Assembly (NCBI RefSeq): GCF_013002705.1
Contig: NZ_JABEND010000005.1
Span: 248,001 to 312,000, forward strand
From: Nakamurella aerolata
GTDB taxonomy: Bacteria; Actinomycetota; Actinomycetes; Mycobacteriales; Nakamurellaceae
Direction: 5' to 3'
Length of the DNA stretch: 64,000 nt
Shown here: in pieces, positions 17,904 through 25,265 of the stretch
Layout: each line of letters begins with the position of its first letter
Numbering within the stretch: position 1 is the stretch's first letter
Program-made: the position numbers and the translations under genes
Notes under the pieces: generated by a model
Told to the model about the DNA's origin: nothing
The model's database searches: none
What the model saw: the letters and a program-made list of their open reading frames with translations, nothing else

Positions 17904-19097
17904 TCAGCGCAGGTCGCCGAACGTGGCGTCGCGGCTGAACGGATCGTCGCCGTCGAACGGGTCGGCGCTCGACCGGGCCTGACCCCAGCCGAAGCTGTCG
18001 GCCCGTACCGCACCCATCGCGGTTCCGGCCGGCCCCAAGCCGTCCGGCAGGTCGGTCGGCACCTGCTGACCGGCACCGTCGACCAGGCCGAGGTAGACGG
18101 CGGTGAAGGTCCAGCGCACCAGCTCGACCGCCGCCGCCAGCAGCGGATCTGCCGGGCTGTCGGCGTTCTGCACGGTGACCACCGGGGCGCCGGGCAGCGC
18201 CGCGGCCAGCGCACCGACGGCGGCAGCCGGCTCGCTGCGCCCGAGGACGATGGTGGCGGCCGCCGGCGCGTCGTCGACGGGGTCGTGGAAGATGTCGGTG
18301 GACGCGGCAGCGGCCGCACGCAACGCTCCCGGCGCCTGCCGCGGGGCCAACGCGGGCAGCAGCCCGACCGGCCGCCCGGCGAGACGCTGCAGCAGGTCGG
18401 CCGCGACCTGCCCGATCGCGACGCCGACCGGGTCGGCCGCCACCAGCAGCGGCGCCCCGGACGCGAGCCGCTCGGCGCGGCGGATCGCCGGATTGGCAAA
18501 GGGTTCCGCACCGGGGTGGCAGGCCAGCGCCACCTGATCGAGCGTGTCCGCCCAGCCGGAAAGGTCGCCGCCGGCCGGCAATAGCCCGCACGCTCTGGCC
18601 ACCGCGGTGATCAACGCGAATCTGGTGGCAGCGGCGAAATCTTCGCCGACGGCCAGCGCCGGGCTCAGCAGCAGCGCGTCCGCGCCCCGCGCGGCATCGC
18701 CGACCGGTGCCACGTCGGCCGCCCTGACCACCAGCGATACCCCTCGCCGCCGGGCCGTCGCGGCAACCTCGGCGGCGGCCTCGTCGTCGCGGGTGGAGGC
18801 CAGCACCAGCACCAGGTCGAGCGGGCCGACGAAGGCCGGCAGCTCGGCCCCGACGACGATCGGCGCCGACGCGCCGGCGGCCGCAAAAGCCTTGACCAGC
18901 AGCGGCTCCGCGCGCCCAGCGGTGTCGACGATCACCAGGGCCCTTGGCCGTTCGGCCGGCAGCCGAACCTGCTCCAGCTGGGCGCCCAGCGCGCGCACCT
19001 GCGCGCCGGCGGTACCGGCCGCCGGCAGCAGCGCGGCACCGTCCGCCGCGGGCAGGGCGGCCTGGTCGTACAGCAGCTCTGGGCTCGGGGTGCTCAC
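17904..19097 (-). CDS. TobH-like / SIS-domain-like protein
   Basis: A 397-residue Ala-rich protein resembling the conserved protein between manA and manB in mycobacteria (Rv3256c, recalled), annotated variously as TobH or as a phosphosugar isomerase/SIS-like protein. Visible are two alpha/beta segments with small Gly/Ser-rich turns (LVIVDTAGRAEPLLVKAF near residues 55-72; APLLVAADPVGVAIGQVAADLL in the middle) consistent with a sugar-phosphate-binding fold. Enzymatic function is unproven in this family. The start GTG 19097 lies in a 14-bp tandem repeat that also contains the stop codon of the upstream Trm112-like gene. Expected to be co-transcribed with manB and manA. Confidence 0.8.
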   Translation of the reverse strand: MSTPSPELLYDQAALPAADGAALLPAAGTAGAQVRALGAQLEQVRLPAERPRALVIVDTAGRAEPLLVKAFAAAGASAPIVVGAELPAFVGPLDLVLVLASTRDDEAAAEVAATARRRGVSLVVRAADVAPVGDAARGADALLLSPALAVGEDFAAATRFALITAVARACGLLPAGGDLSGWADTLDQVALACHPGAEPFANPAIRRAERLASGAPLLVAADPVGVAIGQVAADLLQRLAGRPVGLLPALAPRQAPGALRAAAAASTDIFHDPVDDAPAAATIVLGRSEPAAAVGALAAALPGAPVVTVQNADSPADPLLAAAVELVRWTFTAVYLGLVDGAGQQVPTDLPDGLGPAGTAMGAVRADSFGWGQARSSADPFDGDDPFSRDATFGDLR

Positions 19098-19140
19098 CGT
19101 TGTTCGCTCACCGTTGTTCGCTCACCGTTGTTCGCTCACC
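19093..19140. repeat. 14-bp tandem repeat, 3.4 copies, spanning a start/stop junction
   Basis: The unit CTCACCGTTGTTCG is repeated three times perfectly plus CTCACC. Read on the minus strand each unit carries GTGAGC, so four GTG codons are present, the first overlapping the stop TGA of the Trm112-like gene and the last being the start of the TobH-like gene. Confidence 0.95.
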
Positions 19141-19354
19141 GGGAGCCGGCGGGTCCGGCGTCGGTTGCCCCACGGGCCGGCGATCCTGGATCGGTGGCTT
19201 CGTCCAGCAGCAGCACCGGAATGCCGTCGCGGATCGGGAACACTCGGCCACATTCGGTGCAGCGCAACGTGTCTGCCACCTGCTCCAGCGGTGCGTGGTG
19301 CTCTGCCGGGCAGGCCAACACGTCGAGCAGCTGCGGGTCGAGAGTGTCGGTCAT
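19136..19354 (-). CDS. Trm112 family zinc-ribbon-like small protein
   Basis: A 72-residue protein starting MTDTLDPQLLDVLACP, then LEQVADTLRCTECGRVFPIRDGIPVLLLDEA. It matches the bacterial Trm112/UPF0434 family, small partner proteins that in eukaryotes activate methyltransferases. The second CxxC is present (CTEC) but the first Cys pair is reduced to CPAEHH, so zinc binding may use His or be lost. A disordered ~20-residue tail follows. Between manB (51 bp away) and the TobH-like gene. Often found next to phosphomannomutase in actinobacteria; role there unknown. Confidence 0.85.
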   Translation of the reverse strand: MTDTLDPQLLDVLACPAEHHAPLEQVADTLRCTECGRVFPIRDGIPVLLLDEATDPGSPARGATDAGPAGSR

Positions 19355-19405
19355 GCGATCAGCCTGCCAGTTGTGGCAGGTTGCGCCAAGCGCGGGCGGC
19401 GGCAT

Positions 19406-20836
19406 TCAACGCCGAATGATCGCCAGCACCTCGTCCCGCAACGCGGCCAGCGCTTCGGGGTCGGCCGCCTCCGCGTTCAGCCGCAGCAGCGGCTCGGTGT
19501 TGCTGGGCCGGACGTTGACCCAGCTGCCGTCCGGCAGGGTGACGGTGAGCCCGTCCAGCTCGTCGACGTCGGCGCCGCGCTCGGCGGCCCATGCCCGAAT
19601 CCGCTCGAGCACCGCAGCGGTGTCGGTGACGGTGGAGTTGATCTCGCCGGAGGCGCTGTAGCGCTCGTACTCGGCGGCCAGTTCGGACAGCGGTCGGTCT
19701 TGTGAGCCAAGAGCGGCCAGCACGTGCATGGCGGCCAGCATGCCGGTGTCGGCCCTGAAGAAGTCGGCGAAGTAGTAGTGCGCGGAGTGCTCGCCGCCGA
19801 AAACCGCTCCGGTGCGGGCCATTTCGGCCTTGATGTACGAGTGCCCGACCCTGGTGCGCACCGCCGCGCCGCCGTGTTCGGTGACAATCTCGGGCACCGC
19901 CCTCGACGTGATCAGGTTGTGCAGAATGCTTGCGCCCGGCGCTTTTTCCAGCTCCCGCACCGCCACCAGCGCGGTGATCGCGCTGGGTGAGACCGGGTCG
20001 CCGTTCTCGTCGACGACGAAGCAGCGGTCGGCGTCGCCGTCGAAGGCCAGGCCGAGGTCGGCGCCGACCTCCCGCACCCTGGCCTGCAGGTCGACAAGGT
20101 TGGCCGGGTCGAGCGGGTTGGCCTCGTGGTTGGGGAAACTGCCGTCAAGGTCGAAGTACAGCGGATCGATCCGCAGCGGCAGCCCGTCGAGCACCGCAGG
20201 GACGGTGTAGCCGGCCATGCCATTGCCGGCGTCGATCACCAGGTGCAGCGGGCGGATGCCGGACAGATCGACCAGCTTCCGGAGGAAGGTGGCATAGTCG
20301 CCGCGCAGGTCGCGTTCGCTGACCGAGCCAGGGACCTCGGCGACGGCAGGGCCGGTGCCGGTGAGCGTCGCGATGGCCTCGTCCCTGATGCCGGCAAGGC
20401 CGGTGTCGAGGCTGATCGGCACCGCGCCGGCCAGGCAGGTCTTGATGCCGTTGTAACTGGCCGGGTTGTGCGAGGCGGTGAACATCGCACCGGGCAGATT
20501 CAGCTCACCTGAGGCGAAATACAGCATGTCGGTGGACGCCAGCCCGGCCGCGACCACGTCGACACCGGCGGCGGTGACGCCCTCGGCGAAGGCGCCGGAC
20601 AACTCCGGTGACGACTCCCGCATGTCGTGCGCGATCACCACCGAGGTGGCGGGGGCGATGCCGTCCGGCAACGGGGCGGCCTGCCCTGAGACGAACCGGC
20701 CGAACGCCAGCCCGAGCGCCCGGCAGGTGTCGGCGGTGAGCTGGCTGCCCACCAGGCCGCGGATGTCGTAGGCCTTGACGATCTCGCGAAGGGGATGGTC
20801 GGCGCCGGCCTGCGGCGCTGGGTCGGGCCTGGACAT
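19406..20836 (-). CDS. manB: Phosphomannomutase / phosphoglucomutase
   Basis: A 476-residue alpha-D-phosphohexomutase converting mannose-6-phosphate to mannose-1-phosphate for GDP-mannose. Family motifs: phosphoserine loop TASHNPASYNGIK, metal loop DGDADRC, sugar-specificity loop GGEHSAHYYF, and the phosphate-binding SNTEPLLRLN near the C-terminus. ATG 20836 is preceded by GGAAGGA. It follows DUF3499 (50 bp, with a hairpin at 20849-20870) and leads the manB-Trm112-TobH-manA series. Glucose-1-phosphate from the same enzyme could feed rmlA at 35866. Confidence 0.96.
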   Translation of the reverse strand: MSRPDPAPQAGADHPLREIVKAYDIRGLVGSQLTADTCRALGLAFGRFVSGQAAPLPDGIAPATSVVIAHDMRESSPELSGAFAEGVTAAGVDVVAAGLASTDMLYFASGELNLPGAMFTASHNPASYNGIKTCLAGAVPISLDTGLAGIRDEAIATLTGTGPAVAEVPGSVSERDLRGDYATFLRKLVDLSGIRPLHLVIDAGNGMAGYTVPAVLDGLPLRIDPLYFDLDGSFPNHEANPLDPANLVDLQARVREVGADLGLAFDGDADRCFVVDENGDPVSPSAITALVAVRELEKAPGASILHNLITSRAVPEIVTEHGGAAVRTRVGHSYIKAEMARTGAVFGGEHSAHYYFADFFRADTGMLAAMHVLAALGSQDRPLSELAAEYERYSASGEINSTVTDTAAVLERIRAWAAERGADVDELDGLTVTLPDGSWVNVRPSNTEPLLRLNAEAADPEALAALRDEVLAIIRR

Positions 20837-20848
20837 GGCATCCTTCCG

Positions 20849-20870
20849 GGCCGGCAGCAAACCGCCGGCC
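20849..20870 (-). terminator. Hairpin between DUF3499 gene and manB
   Basis: GGCCGGC and GCCGGCC pair perfectly over an 8-nt loop, 17 bp after the DUF3499 stop and 13 bp before manB. Could be a weak terminator or attenuator separating the two. Confidence 0.4.
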
Positions 20871-20886
20871 GATTAGCTCGCGGTGC

Positions 20887-21243
20887 TCAGTGGGCTTGTT
20901 CGGTCGGGAACCGCAACACCCGCAGATGCCCGCGGCGGCCGGTGACCTGCGGCGGCTCCACCGGGCGCTCGACCCGGCCGGCCTCGCGGACGGCGTCGGC
21001 CAGCGCCTCCAGATCGTCAACCCCCGGACCCGAGGGCAACAGCTCACCGTCGGCCCTGACCACTTCCCAGCCCTTGGGCGCGGTCAGCCCGATGGCGTGT
21101 TCGGTGCACAGATCGTAGGAGTGCGGCTCGGCGGCCGTGGCGAGCGGCCCGACCACCGCGGTGGAATCGGCGTAGGCATAGGTCAACGTGGCGACTGCCG
21201 GATTCGTGCAGCCGGTGCGTGAGCAACGCCGAACTCGAGACAC
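20887..21243 (-). CDS. DUF3499 family protein
   Basis: A 118-residue protein of the conserved actinobacterial DUF3499 family (Rv3258c position). The GTG start 21243 yields VSRVRRCSRTGCTNPAVATL, followed by TYAYADSTAVVGPLAT and YDLCEH-type Cys/His residues (LCTEHA), suggesting a small zinc-binding fold. C-terminal ~35 residues are variable. Function unknown. The frame is open far upstream, but the extension is repeat-derived (see 21289-21386) and not family-like. Divergent from the zincin-like gene. Confidence 0.9.
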   Translation of the reverse strand: MSRVRRCSRTGCTNPAVATLTYAYADSTAVVGPLATAAEPHSYDLCTEHAIGLTAPKGWEVVRADGELLPSGPGVDDLEALADAVREAGRVERPVEPPQVTGRRGHLRVLRFPTEQAH

Positions 21244-21288
21244 GCTCAGAAGGCTAATGGATGCCGAGCGGCATCCGATTTGCGCCGC

Positions 21289-21386
21289 GCCGGACGGGGC
21301 CGGTGGGGGCCTCGCCGGACGGCAGTTGCGGCCTTGCCGGGCGGGCCATTGGGGCCTTGCCGGACGGGCCGTTGGGGCCTCGCCGG
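21289..21386. repeat. Four imperfect ~23-bp tandem repeats
   Basis: The unit approximates GCCGGACGGGCCGTTGGGG followed by CCTY and occurs four times with lengths 22-25 bp and a partial fifth. It fills most of the divergent region between the DUF3499 gene and the zincin-like gene. In one minus frame it reads collagen-like (GPNGP, GPPGK), but lengths not divisible by three argue against translation. Confidence 0.75.
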
Positions 21387-21461
21387 CGCCGGTCCGCCCG
21401 GCCGCGCCCGGTCCCGTGGTGGCCGCCGGAAACCGGTGCTCCGCCGATACACTCCGGCTTG

Positions 21462-21548
21462 ATGAGCAAGCCCCCAAGGAGCGCCCGGCGAGCGCCGGTG
21501 CGCCGCAGTGAGCGCCTCTCGAAGCTCCGTGAGCGCCGCGATGAGTGA
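21462..21548 (+). CDS. Possible 28-codon basic peptide ORF upstream of the zincin-like gene
   Basis: ATG 21462 opens a 28-residue Arg-rich peptide (MSKPPRSARRAPVRR...) whose TGA overlaps the ATG of the zincin-like gene at 21541. There is no Shine-Dalgarno, but TACACT at 21448-21453 lies 8 nt before the ATG, fitting a -10 box of a leaderless transcript. Third-position GC is high (about 22 of 27). It may be a real leader peptide coupled to the next gene, or chance. Confidence 0.3.
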   Translation: MSKPPRSARRAPVRRSERLSKLRERRDE

Positions 21549-22041
21549 GCCGGGTCAGCAGCCGAACGCTGCGCGGCCACGGCCAACTCAGGCTCGGCCC
21601 AGTCGGGCTCGTCCGGGTCGGCACGGCCGGGATCGGCACGGCCGGGGTCTGCGCGGGACGCTGTTGAGTTCTGAGGTTCCGGCCGGCAAGTCCCGCGCCG
21701 CGCAGTTCGATGCGGCGGTGCTGGTCGCGGTCAGCGAGGTCGAGGGGCTGTGGGGTGAGCGGGTTGCGGCCATCGAGTTCGCCGTCGACGAGGTGCCGCC
21801 GCTGCCGCGCGGCGCGGTGGCGCCGTCCGCCGACGTGGTGCTGGACGGCGCGGTGCCGCTCGCCCGGTTCGTTCCGCCGGGGGTGGACCGGCGCGGCCGG
21901 GCCACCAAGGCAAGAGTGGTGGTCTATCGCCGCCCGGTGGAATCCCGGGCGGTCGACTCCGCCGAGCTGGCCGAGTTGGTCACCGAAATACTCACCGAGC
22001 AACTCAACGCCGTCCTCGGCGAGCCGGACGAGCCGGCGTAA
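21541..22041 (+). CDS. Zincin-like metallopeptidase-family protein lacking the HExxH motif
   Basis: A 166-residue protein occupying the Rv3259 position. After a disordered Arg/Pro-rich ~35-residue N-terminus come GRGLRGTLL, SRAAQFDAAVLVAVSEVE, VDEVPPLP, LARFVPPGVDRRGRATKARVV and the final helix ELAELVTEILTEQL. That helix is where zincin relatives carry HExxH; here the first His is Thr and no HExxH exists, so protease activity is unlikely. Start is ambiguous: an in-frame GTG at 21508 is possible. Convergent with the whiB2-like gene. Confidence 0.8.
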   Translation: MSEPGQQPNAARPRPTQARPSRARPGRHGRDRHGRGLRGTLLSSEVPAGKSRAAQFDAAVLVAVSEVEGLWGERVAAIEFAVDEVPPLPRGAVAPSADVVLDGAVPLARFVPPGVDRRGRATKARVVVYRRPVESRAVDSAELAELVTEILTEQLNAVLGEPDEPA

Positions 22042-22205
22042 GCGGGACTCCCGGCAGCCGCTCGTCCCAGTCCGGGCGTGCGGCGAGCCGTGTCATGAGG
22101 CGAGGCCCTGGTTATGAGGCTGTGCCCGGGTTCCAGGGCACTGTTGGCCGGGTCCCCGGGCGCTATTGCTCGGCTCGACGTCGGTGGCCGGGCGGCACCG
22201 GGCGG

Positions 22206-22481
22206 TCAGACGGCGCGGCGCTTGAGCCGACGACGCTCCCGCTCGGACAGGCCGCCCCAGATCCCGAAGCGCTCGTCGTTGGCCAGGGCGTAGCTCAGGC
22301 ACTCCGAGCGCACCTCGCAGCCGGTGCAGATGCGCTTGGCCTCGCGGGTCGAGCCGCCCTTCTCCGGGAAGAACGCCTCGGGGTCGGTCTGCGCGCAGAG
22401 CGCCTGGTCGTGCCACTGCTGATCCTCGGCGCCGGCCGCAGAGATCGGCAGATCCATGAGGCTGAACTCTGGGTTCGTCAT
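22206..22481 (-). CDS. whiB2: WhiB family regulator, WhiB2/WhiB-like
   Basis: A 91-residue iron-sulfur-cluster transcription factor. The four cluster cysteines are in the pattern C-x22-C-x2-C-x5-C (QALCAQ; RICTGCEVRSEC), followed by the G[VI]WGG turn (GIWGGLSERERRRLKRR) and a basic C-terminus for DNA/sigma contact. ATG 22481 has GAGAGGA at a good distance; the frame is open further upstream without family similarity. WhiB/WhmD-type proteins control septation and sporulation-related division. The gene is preceded by an unusually long (873 bp) and repeat-rich upstream region, suggesting complex regulation. Assignment to WhiB2 rests on synteny plus sequence. Confidence 0.92.
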   Translation of the reverse strand: MTNPEFSLMDLPISAAGAEDQQWHDQALCAQTDPEAFFPEKGGSTREAKRICTGCEVRSECLSYALANDERFGIWGGLSERERRRLKRRAV

Positions 22482-22665
22482 GGTGGGTGTCCTCTCGGGT
22501 GCCATTCCGGTCGGTCTGCTTGGCGGTCGCATCTGGATGTCGGTGTCGGTGGTCGGTGGTGTGCTGGAGACTCGACGATGCTGGCCCTCTTCACGCCGGG
22601 CCCCGATGATGCTGGACCTGGTACAGCGCGTTGCGGATCGAACCCGAGTGGACCGCACCGCCGAA

Positions 22666-22691
22666 TCACACTGTTGTGATTACACCCGTGT
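22666..22691. promoter_or_regulatory. Two adjacent dyads upstream of whiB2
   Basis: TCACACTGTTGTGA (5-bp arms TCACA/TGTGA, 4-bp centre) at 22666-22679 is followed by ACACCCGTGT at 22682-22691. About 190 bp before the whiB2 start. The arms are those of a CRP half-site but in reversed order, so this is not a CRP consensus. Possible operator; regulator unknown. Confidence 0.3.
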
Positions 22692-22876
22692 GTTGCGCTC
22701 ACGTCAAGCCGTGATCGGTGCTATAGGAGCGCGAATCGTCCCCTTTTGGTGGTCCGCAGGGGTGGTCGCGTCCCCGTTTTTGCCGCTGTTCGGGTTCCGG
22801 ACGATGGTCCGACCGGGTGAGAACCGACAGACCGGCGCGGCAAACGGGTGGCAGGCACGGAGCGGCGTCCGGCAAG

Positions 22877-22966
22877 AACAGTGCTTGACAGGCGGCGGCT
22901 GGCCAAGAACAGTGCCTGGCGAGACAGCGTCCGGCGAGGACAGTGCCTGGCACGAACAGTGCCTGG
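22877..22966. repeat. Four direct copies of an ~13-bp motif ACAGTGCYTGGC
   Basis: The motif AACAGTGCCTGGC or a close variant starts near 22877, 22908, 22939 and 22954, with related GTCCGGC segments between copies. Spacings are 31, 31 and 15 bp. Adjacent to the 87-bp palindromic repeats and upstream of whiB2. Confidence 0.7.
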
Positions 22967-22982
22967 CAAGAACCGCGGGACC

Positions 22983-23069
22983 CCCAGCGCGAACACAACC
23001 CTTTCCGCACGTCACAACCGTTCCAGTCGGCTGAAACGGTTGTGACGTACCAGAACCTTTGTGCTCGCG
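22983..23069. repeat. 87-bp palindromic repeat, copy 1
   Basis: An imperfect palindrome with a core stem GTCACAACCGTT/AACGGTTGTGAC and outer arms CGCGAACACAA/TTTGTGCTCGCG. A second copy at 23165 differs at only two of 87 positions. The core could fold as a long hairpin or act as a dyad operator; the arms resemble terminal inverted repeats of a small non-autonomous element. No target-site duplication is evident. Confidence 0.9.
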
Positions 23070-23164
23070 ACCGGCAGCAGCGCCCGCACCCGACGCAGCT
23101 CTCACGCCCGTCGGCAGCGGTTCGAGCGGCAGCGGCGGCTCCACCAGACCAGCGCCCAGGGGCT

Positions 23165-23251
23165 CCCAGCGCGAACACAACCCTTTCCGCACATCACAAC
23201 CGTTCCAGTCAGCTGAAACGGTTGTGACGTACCAGAACCTTTGTGCTCGCG
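23165..23251. repeat. 87-bp palindromic repeat, copy 2
   Basis: Same element as 22983-23069 in the same orientation, 182 bp away. Changes: G to A in the GCACGTCAC segment (GCACATCAC here) and G to A in the loop (CAGTCAGCTG). The near identity of non-coding copies suggests recent duplication, gene conversion or strong selection. It ends about 100 bp upstream of the M50 protease start. Confidence 0.9.
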
Positions 23252-23354
23252 CCCGGGCGGTATCCCATGCTCGCGCCGACAGCGCAGGCCAGCCGTGCGC
23301 CACCCGGCGCGCCCGGCGCTGCCGCGGCAGGCTGCGTCGGCAACACTGGTCGGC

Positions 23355-24107
23355 ATGACCATGAGGCCCTTGGCGACCCGCGGCGGCTCGTACGTCTTCC
23401 CGCTCATTTTGGCGATCACCGCGGCAGCCGCGGTGGCCTGTGCCTTGGACGCCGGGCCGGTGAACGTCTGGATCTTCGTGGTGGTGATCGGCGGCTGGCT
23501 GATCACGCTCAGCCTGCACGAGTTCGCGCACGCCGCGGTGTCGCTGGCCGGCGGCGACACCTCGGTGCGCGAGCGGGGCTACCTGACCCTGAACCTGTTG
23601 CGTTACTCCGACCCGGCCAACACCTTCCTGATTCCGCTGATCCTGCTGGCCATCGGCGGTATTCCGCTGCCGGGCGGCGCCGTGCTGGTGGAGCCGTGGC
23701 GGTTGCGGCACCGCTGGTGGTCGTCGCTGGTGTCGGCGGCCGGCCCGGTGACCAACATGCTGTGCGGTGTGGTGCTGGCCTGGATCTCCGCCGGCATCGA
23801 CAATCCGCTCGGCTATGCGCTGGCGGCGCTGGCGCTGCTGCAGTTCGTCGCCGGCATCCTGAACATCCTGCCGATTCCCGGGTTCGACGGTTTCGGGATT
23901 CTCGAGCCGTACCTGCCGCGCGAGCTGCTGGAGCGGCTGCGCCCGATCCGGCCGTGGCTACCGCTGGTGGTGTTCGCCATCCTGTGGTCGGTGGACGGCG
24001 CCAGCGCCTGGCTGTTCAACCTCGGCGCCGACCTGATGGAAACCTTCGGCGGCAATGTCGCGCAGGCGGCCGTGGGACTGGCGCGCTTCCGGTTCTGGAA
24101 CGTCTGA
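23355..24107 (+). CDS. Site-2 protease-like (M50 family) membrane metallopeptidase
   Basis: A 250-residue polytopic protein with the zinc motif HEFAH inside a TM segment (about residues 54-58) and a second motif NILPIPGFDG carrying the third metal ligand Asp, as in short single-domain M50 (YwhC-like) proteases with no PDZ domain. Six or so hydrophobic segments are seen. Such enzymes cleave TM substrates, but this compact group has few known substrates. ATG 23355 begins MTMRPLATRGG. It lies just upstream of fbiA and downstream of the repeat-rich region; any link to whiB2 is conjecture. Confidence 0.85.
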   Translation: MTMRPLATRGGSYVFPLILAITAAAAVACALDAGPVNVWIFVVVIGGWLITLSLHEFAHAAVSLAGGDTSVRERGYLTLNLLRYSDPANTFLIPLILLAIGGIPLPGGAVLVEPWRLRHRWWSSLVSAAGPVTNMLCGVVLAWISAGIDNPLGYALAALALLQFVAGILNILPIPGFDGFGILEPYLPRELLERLRPIRPWLPLVVFAILWSVDGASAWLFNLGADLMETFGGNVAQAAVGLARFRFWNV

Positions 24108-24161
24108 GAAAGCACTCCCCCGTCGCCGCCTGCCGGGCCGCGGCTGGCAGGATCGGCGGAC

Positions 24162-25265
24162 GTGAAGATCACCGTGCTGGCCGGCGGCGTCGGCGGAGCG
24201 AAGTTCCTGCTCGGGGTGAAGCGGCAGCTCGGCTGGGACCCGTTCGGCCCCGCGCCGGCAGCCCGGCAAGCGGCGGCAGACGCCGTGACCGCGATCGTCA
24301 ACACCGGTGACGACATCCGGCTGCACGGCCTGCAGGTCTGCCCCGACCTCGACTCCTGTCTGTACACGCTGTCCGGCGAGGCCGACACCGAGCGCGGCTG
24401 GGGGCGCCGGGACGAGACCTGGACGGTGCAGTCCGAGTTGCGCGGGTACGGGGCCGAGGCGCCGTGGTTCTCGTTGGGCGACAAGGACATCGCCACTCAT
24501 CTGATGCGCACGCGCATGTTGGACGCCGGCTACCGGCTCTCCGACGTGACCGCCGCCCTCAGCGACCGCTGGGGTCCTGGGGTGAAACTGCTGCCGATGA
24601 CCGACGACCGGGTGGAGACCCACGTCGTTGTCGACAACCCAGCCGCGAACACCTCCGCGGACGACACTCCCGCCGGCACCGAGCCCACCGCTGGGGAGGC
24701 CGACTTCTCCGAGCCGGTGGCCGCCGGCTCCACCCCGGCGGCCGCGCAACCGGAGCAGGTGGCGCTGCACTTCCAGGAATGGTGGGTGCGGTACCGCGCC
24801 GAGCTGCCGCCGCACGCGATCACGCCGATCGGCGCCGACGCGGCCACCCCTGCACCCGGCGTGCTCGAGGCGATCGCCGACGCCGACCTGATCCTCATCG
24901 CCCCGTCCAACCCGGTGGTCAGCGTGGGGATCGTGCTGGCGGTACCGGGCATCGCCGACGCCATCCGCGTCGCGGCGGCTCCGGTGGTCGCGGTGTCGCC
25001 GCTGATCGGCGGCGCCCCGGTGCGCGGCTACGCCGACAAGTGCTTGCAGGCCATCGGGGTGCCGGCCACCGCGGAGGGCGTCGGCCGGCACTACGGCTCC
25101 CGCTCCGGCGCCGGCGGCACCGGTCTGCTGGACGGCTACCTGATCGCCGAGGGCGACAGCGCCGACGTCCCCGGGGTGCGGGTGGGTACCGCGCCGTTGC
25201 TGATGAGCGACCCGGATGCGACCGCCGAGATGGTCGCCGCCTGCCGCAAGCTGGTGGGCGTATGA
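24162..25265 (+). CDS. fbiA: 2-phospho-L-lactate transferase (F420 biosynthesis)
   Basis: A 367-residue CofD/FbiA enzyme that joins Fo to the phosphoenol- or phospholactyl-guanosine donor to form (dehydro-)F420-0. Motifs: [13 protein letters not shown] at the N-terminus, [11 protein letters not shown], the conserved [13 protein letters not shown] and the C-terminal [11 protein letters not shown] with ALIGG-like [18 protein letters not shown]. An Ala/Pro/Thr-rich insertion of about 35 residues interrupts the middle of the protein. GTG 24162. ATGA overlap with fbiB indicates translational coupling. Confidence 0.95.
   Translation: MKITVLAGGVGGAKFLLGVKRQLGWDPFGPAPAARQAAADAVTAIVNTGDDIRLHGLQVCPDLDSCLYTLSGEADTERGWGRRDETWTVQSELRGYGAEAPWFSLGDKDIATHLMRTRMLDAGYRLSDVTAALSDRWGPGVKLLPMTDDRVETHVVVDNPAANTSADDTPAGTEPTAGEADFSEPVAAGSTPAAAQPEQVALHFQEWWVRYRAELPPHAITPIGADAATPAPGVLEAIADADLILIAPSNPVVSVGIVLAVPGIADAIRVAAAPVVAVSPLIGGAPVRGYADKCLQAIGVPATAEGVGRHYGSRSGAGGTGLLDGYLIAEGDSADVPGVRVGTAPLLMSDPDATAEMVAACRKLVGV

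Larger units (their letters stand above)
22482..23354. other. 873-bp intergenic region between whiB2 and the M50 protease gene
   Basis: No gene on either strand is supported: open frames here are repeat-derived and lack ribosome sites. From left to right it holds a dyad at 22666-22691, four direct copies of an ACAGTGCCTGG motif (22877-22966), and two 87-bp near-identical palindromic repeats (22983-23069, 23165-23251). It must contain the divergent promoters for whiB2 and the M50 gene. Confidence 0.75.

Noticed and set aside
22983-23251. CRISPR array
   Set aside because: Only two copies with one 95-bp spacer and a full palindrome as repeat; no cas genes.
22704-23711. A 335-codon minus-strand frame through the palindromic repeats
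   Set aside because: Encodes duplicated nonsense because it reads through both repeats; no ribosome site, and it overlaps the M50 gene antisense.
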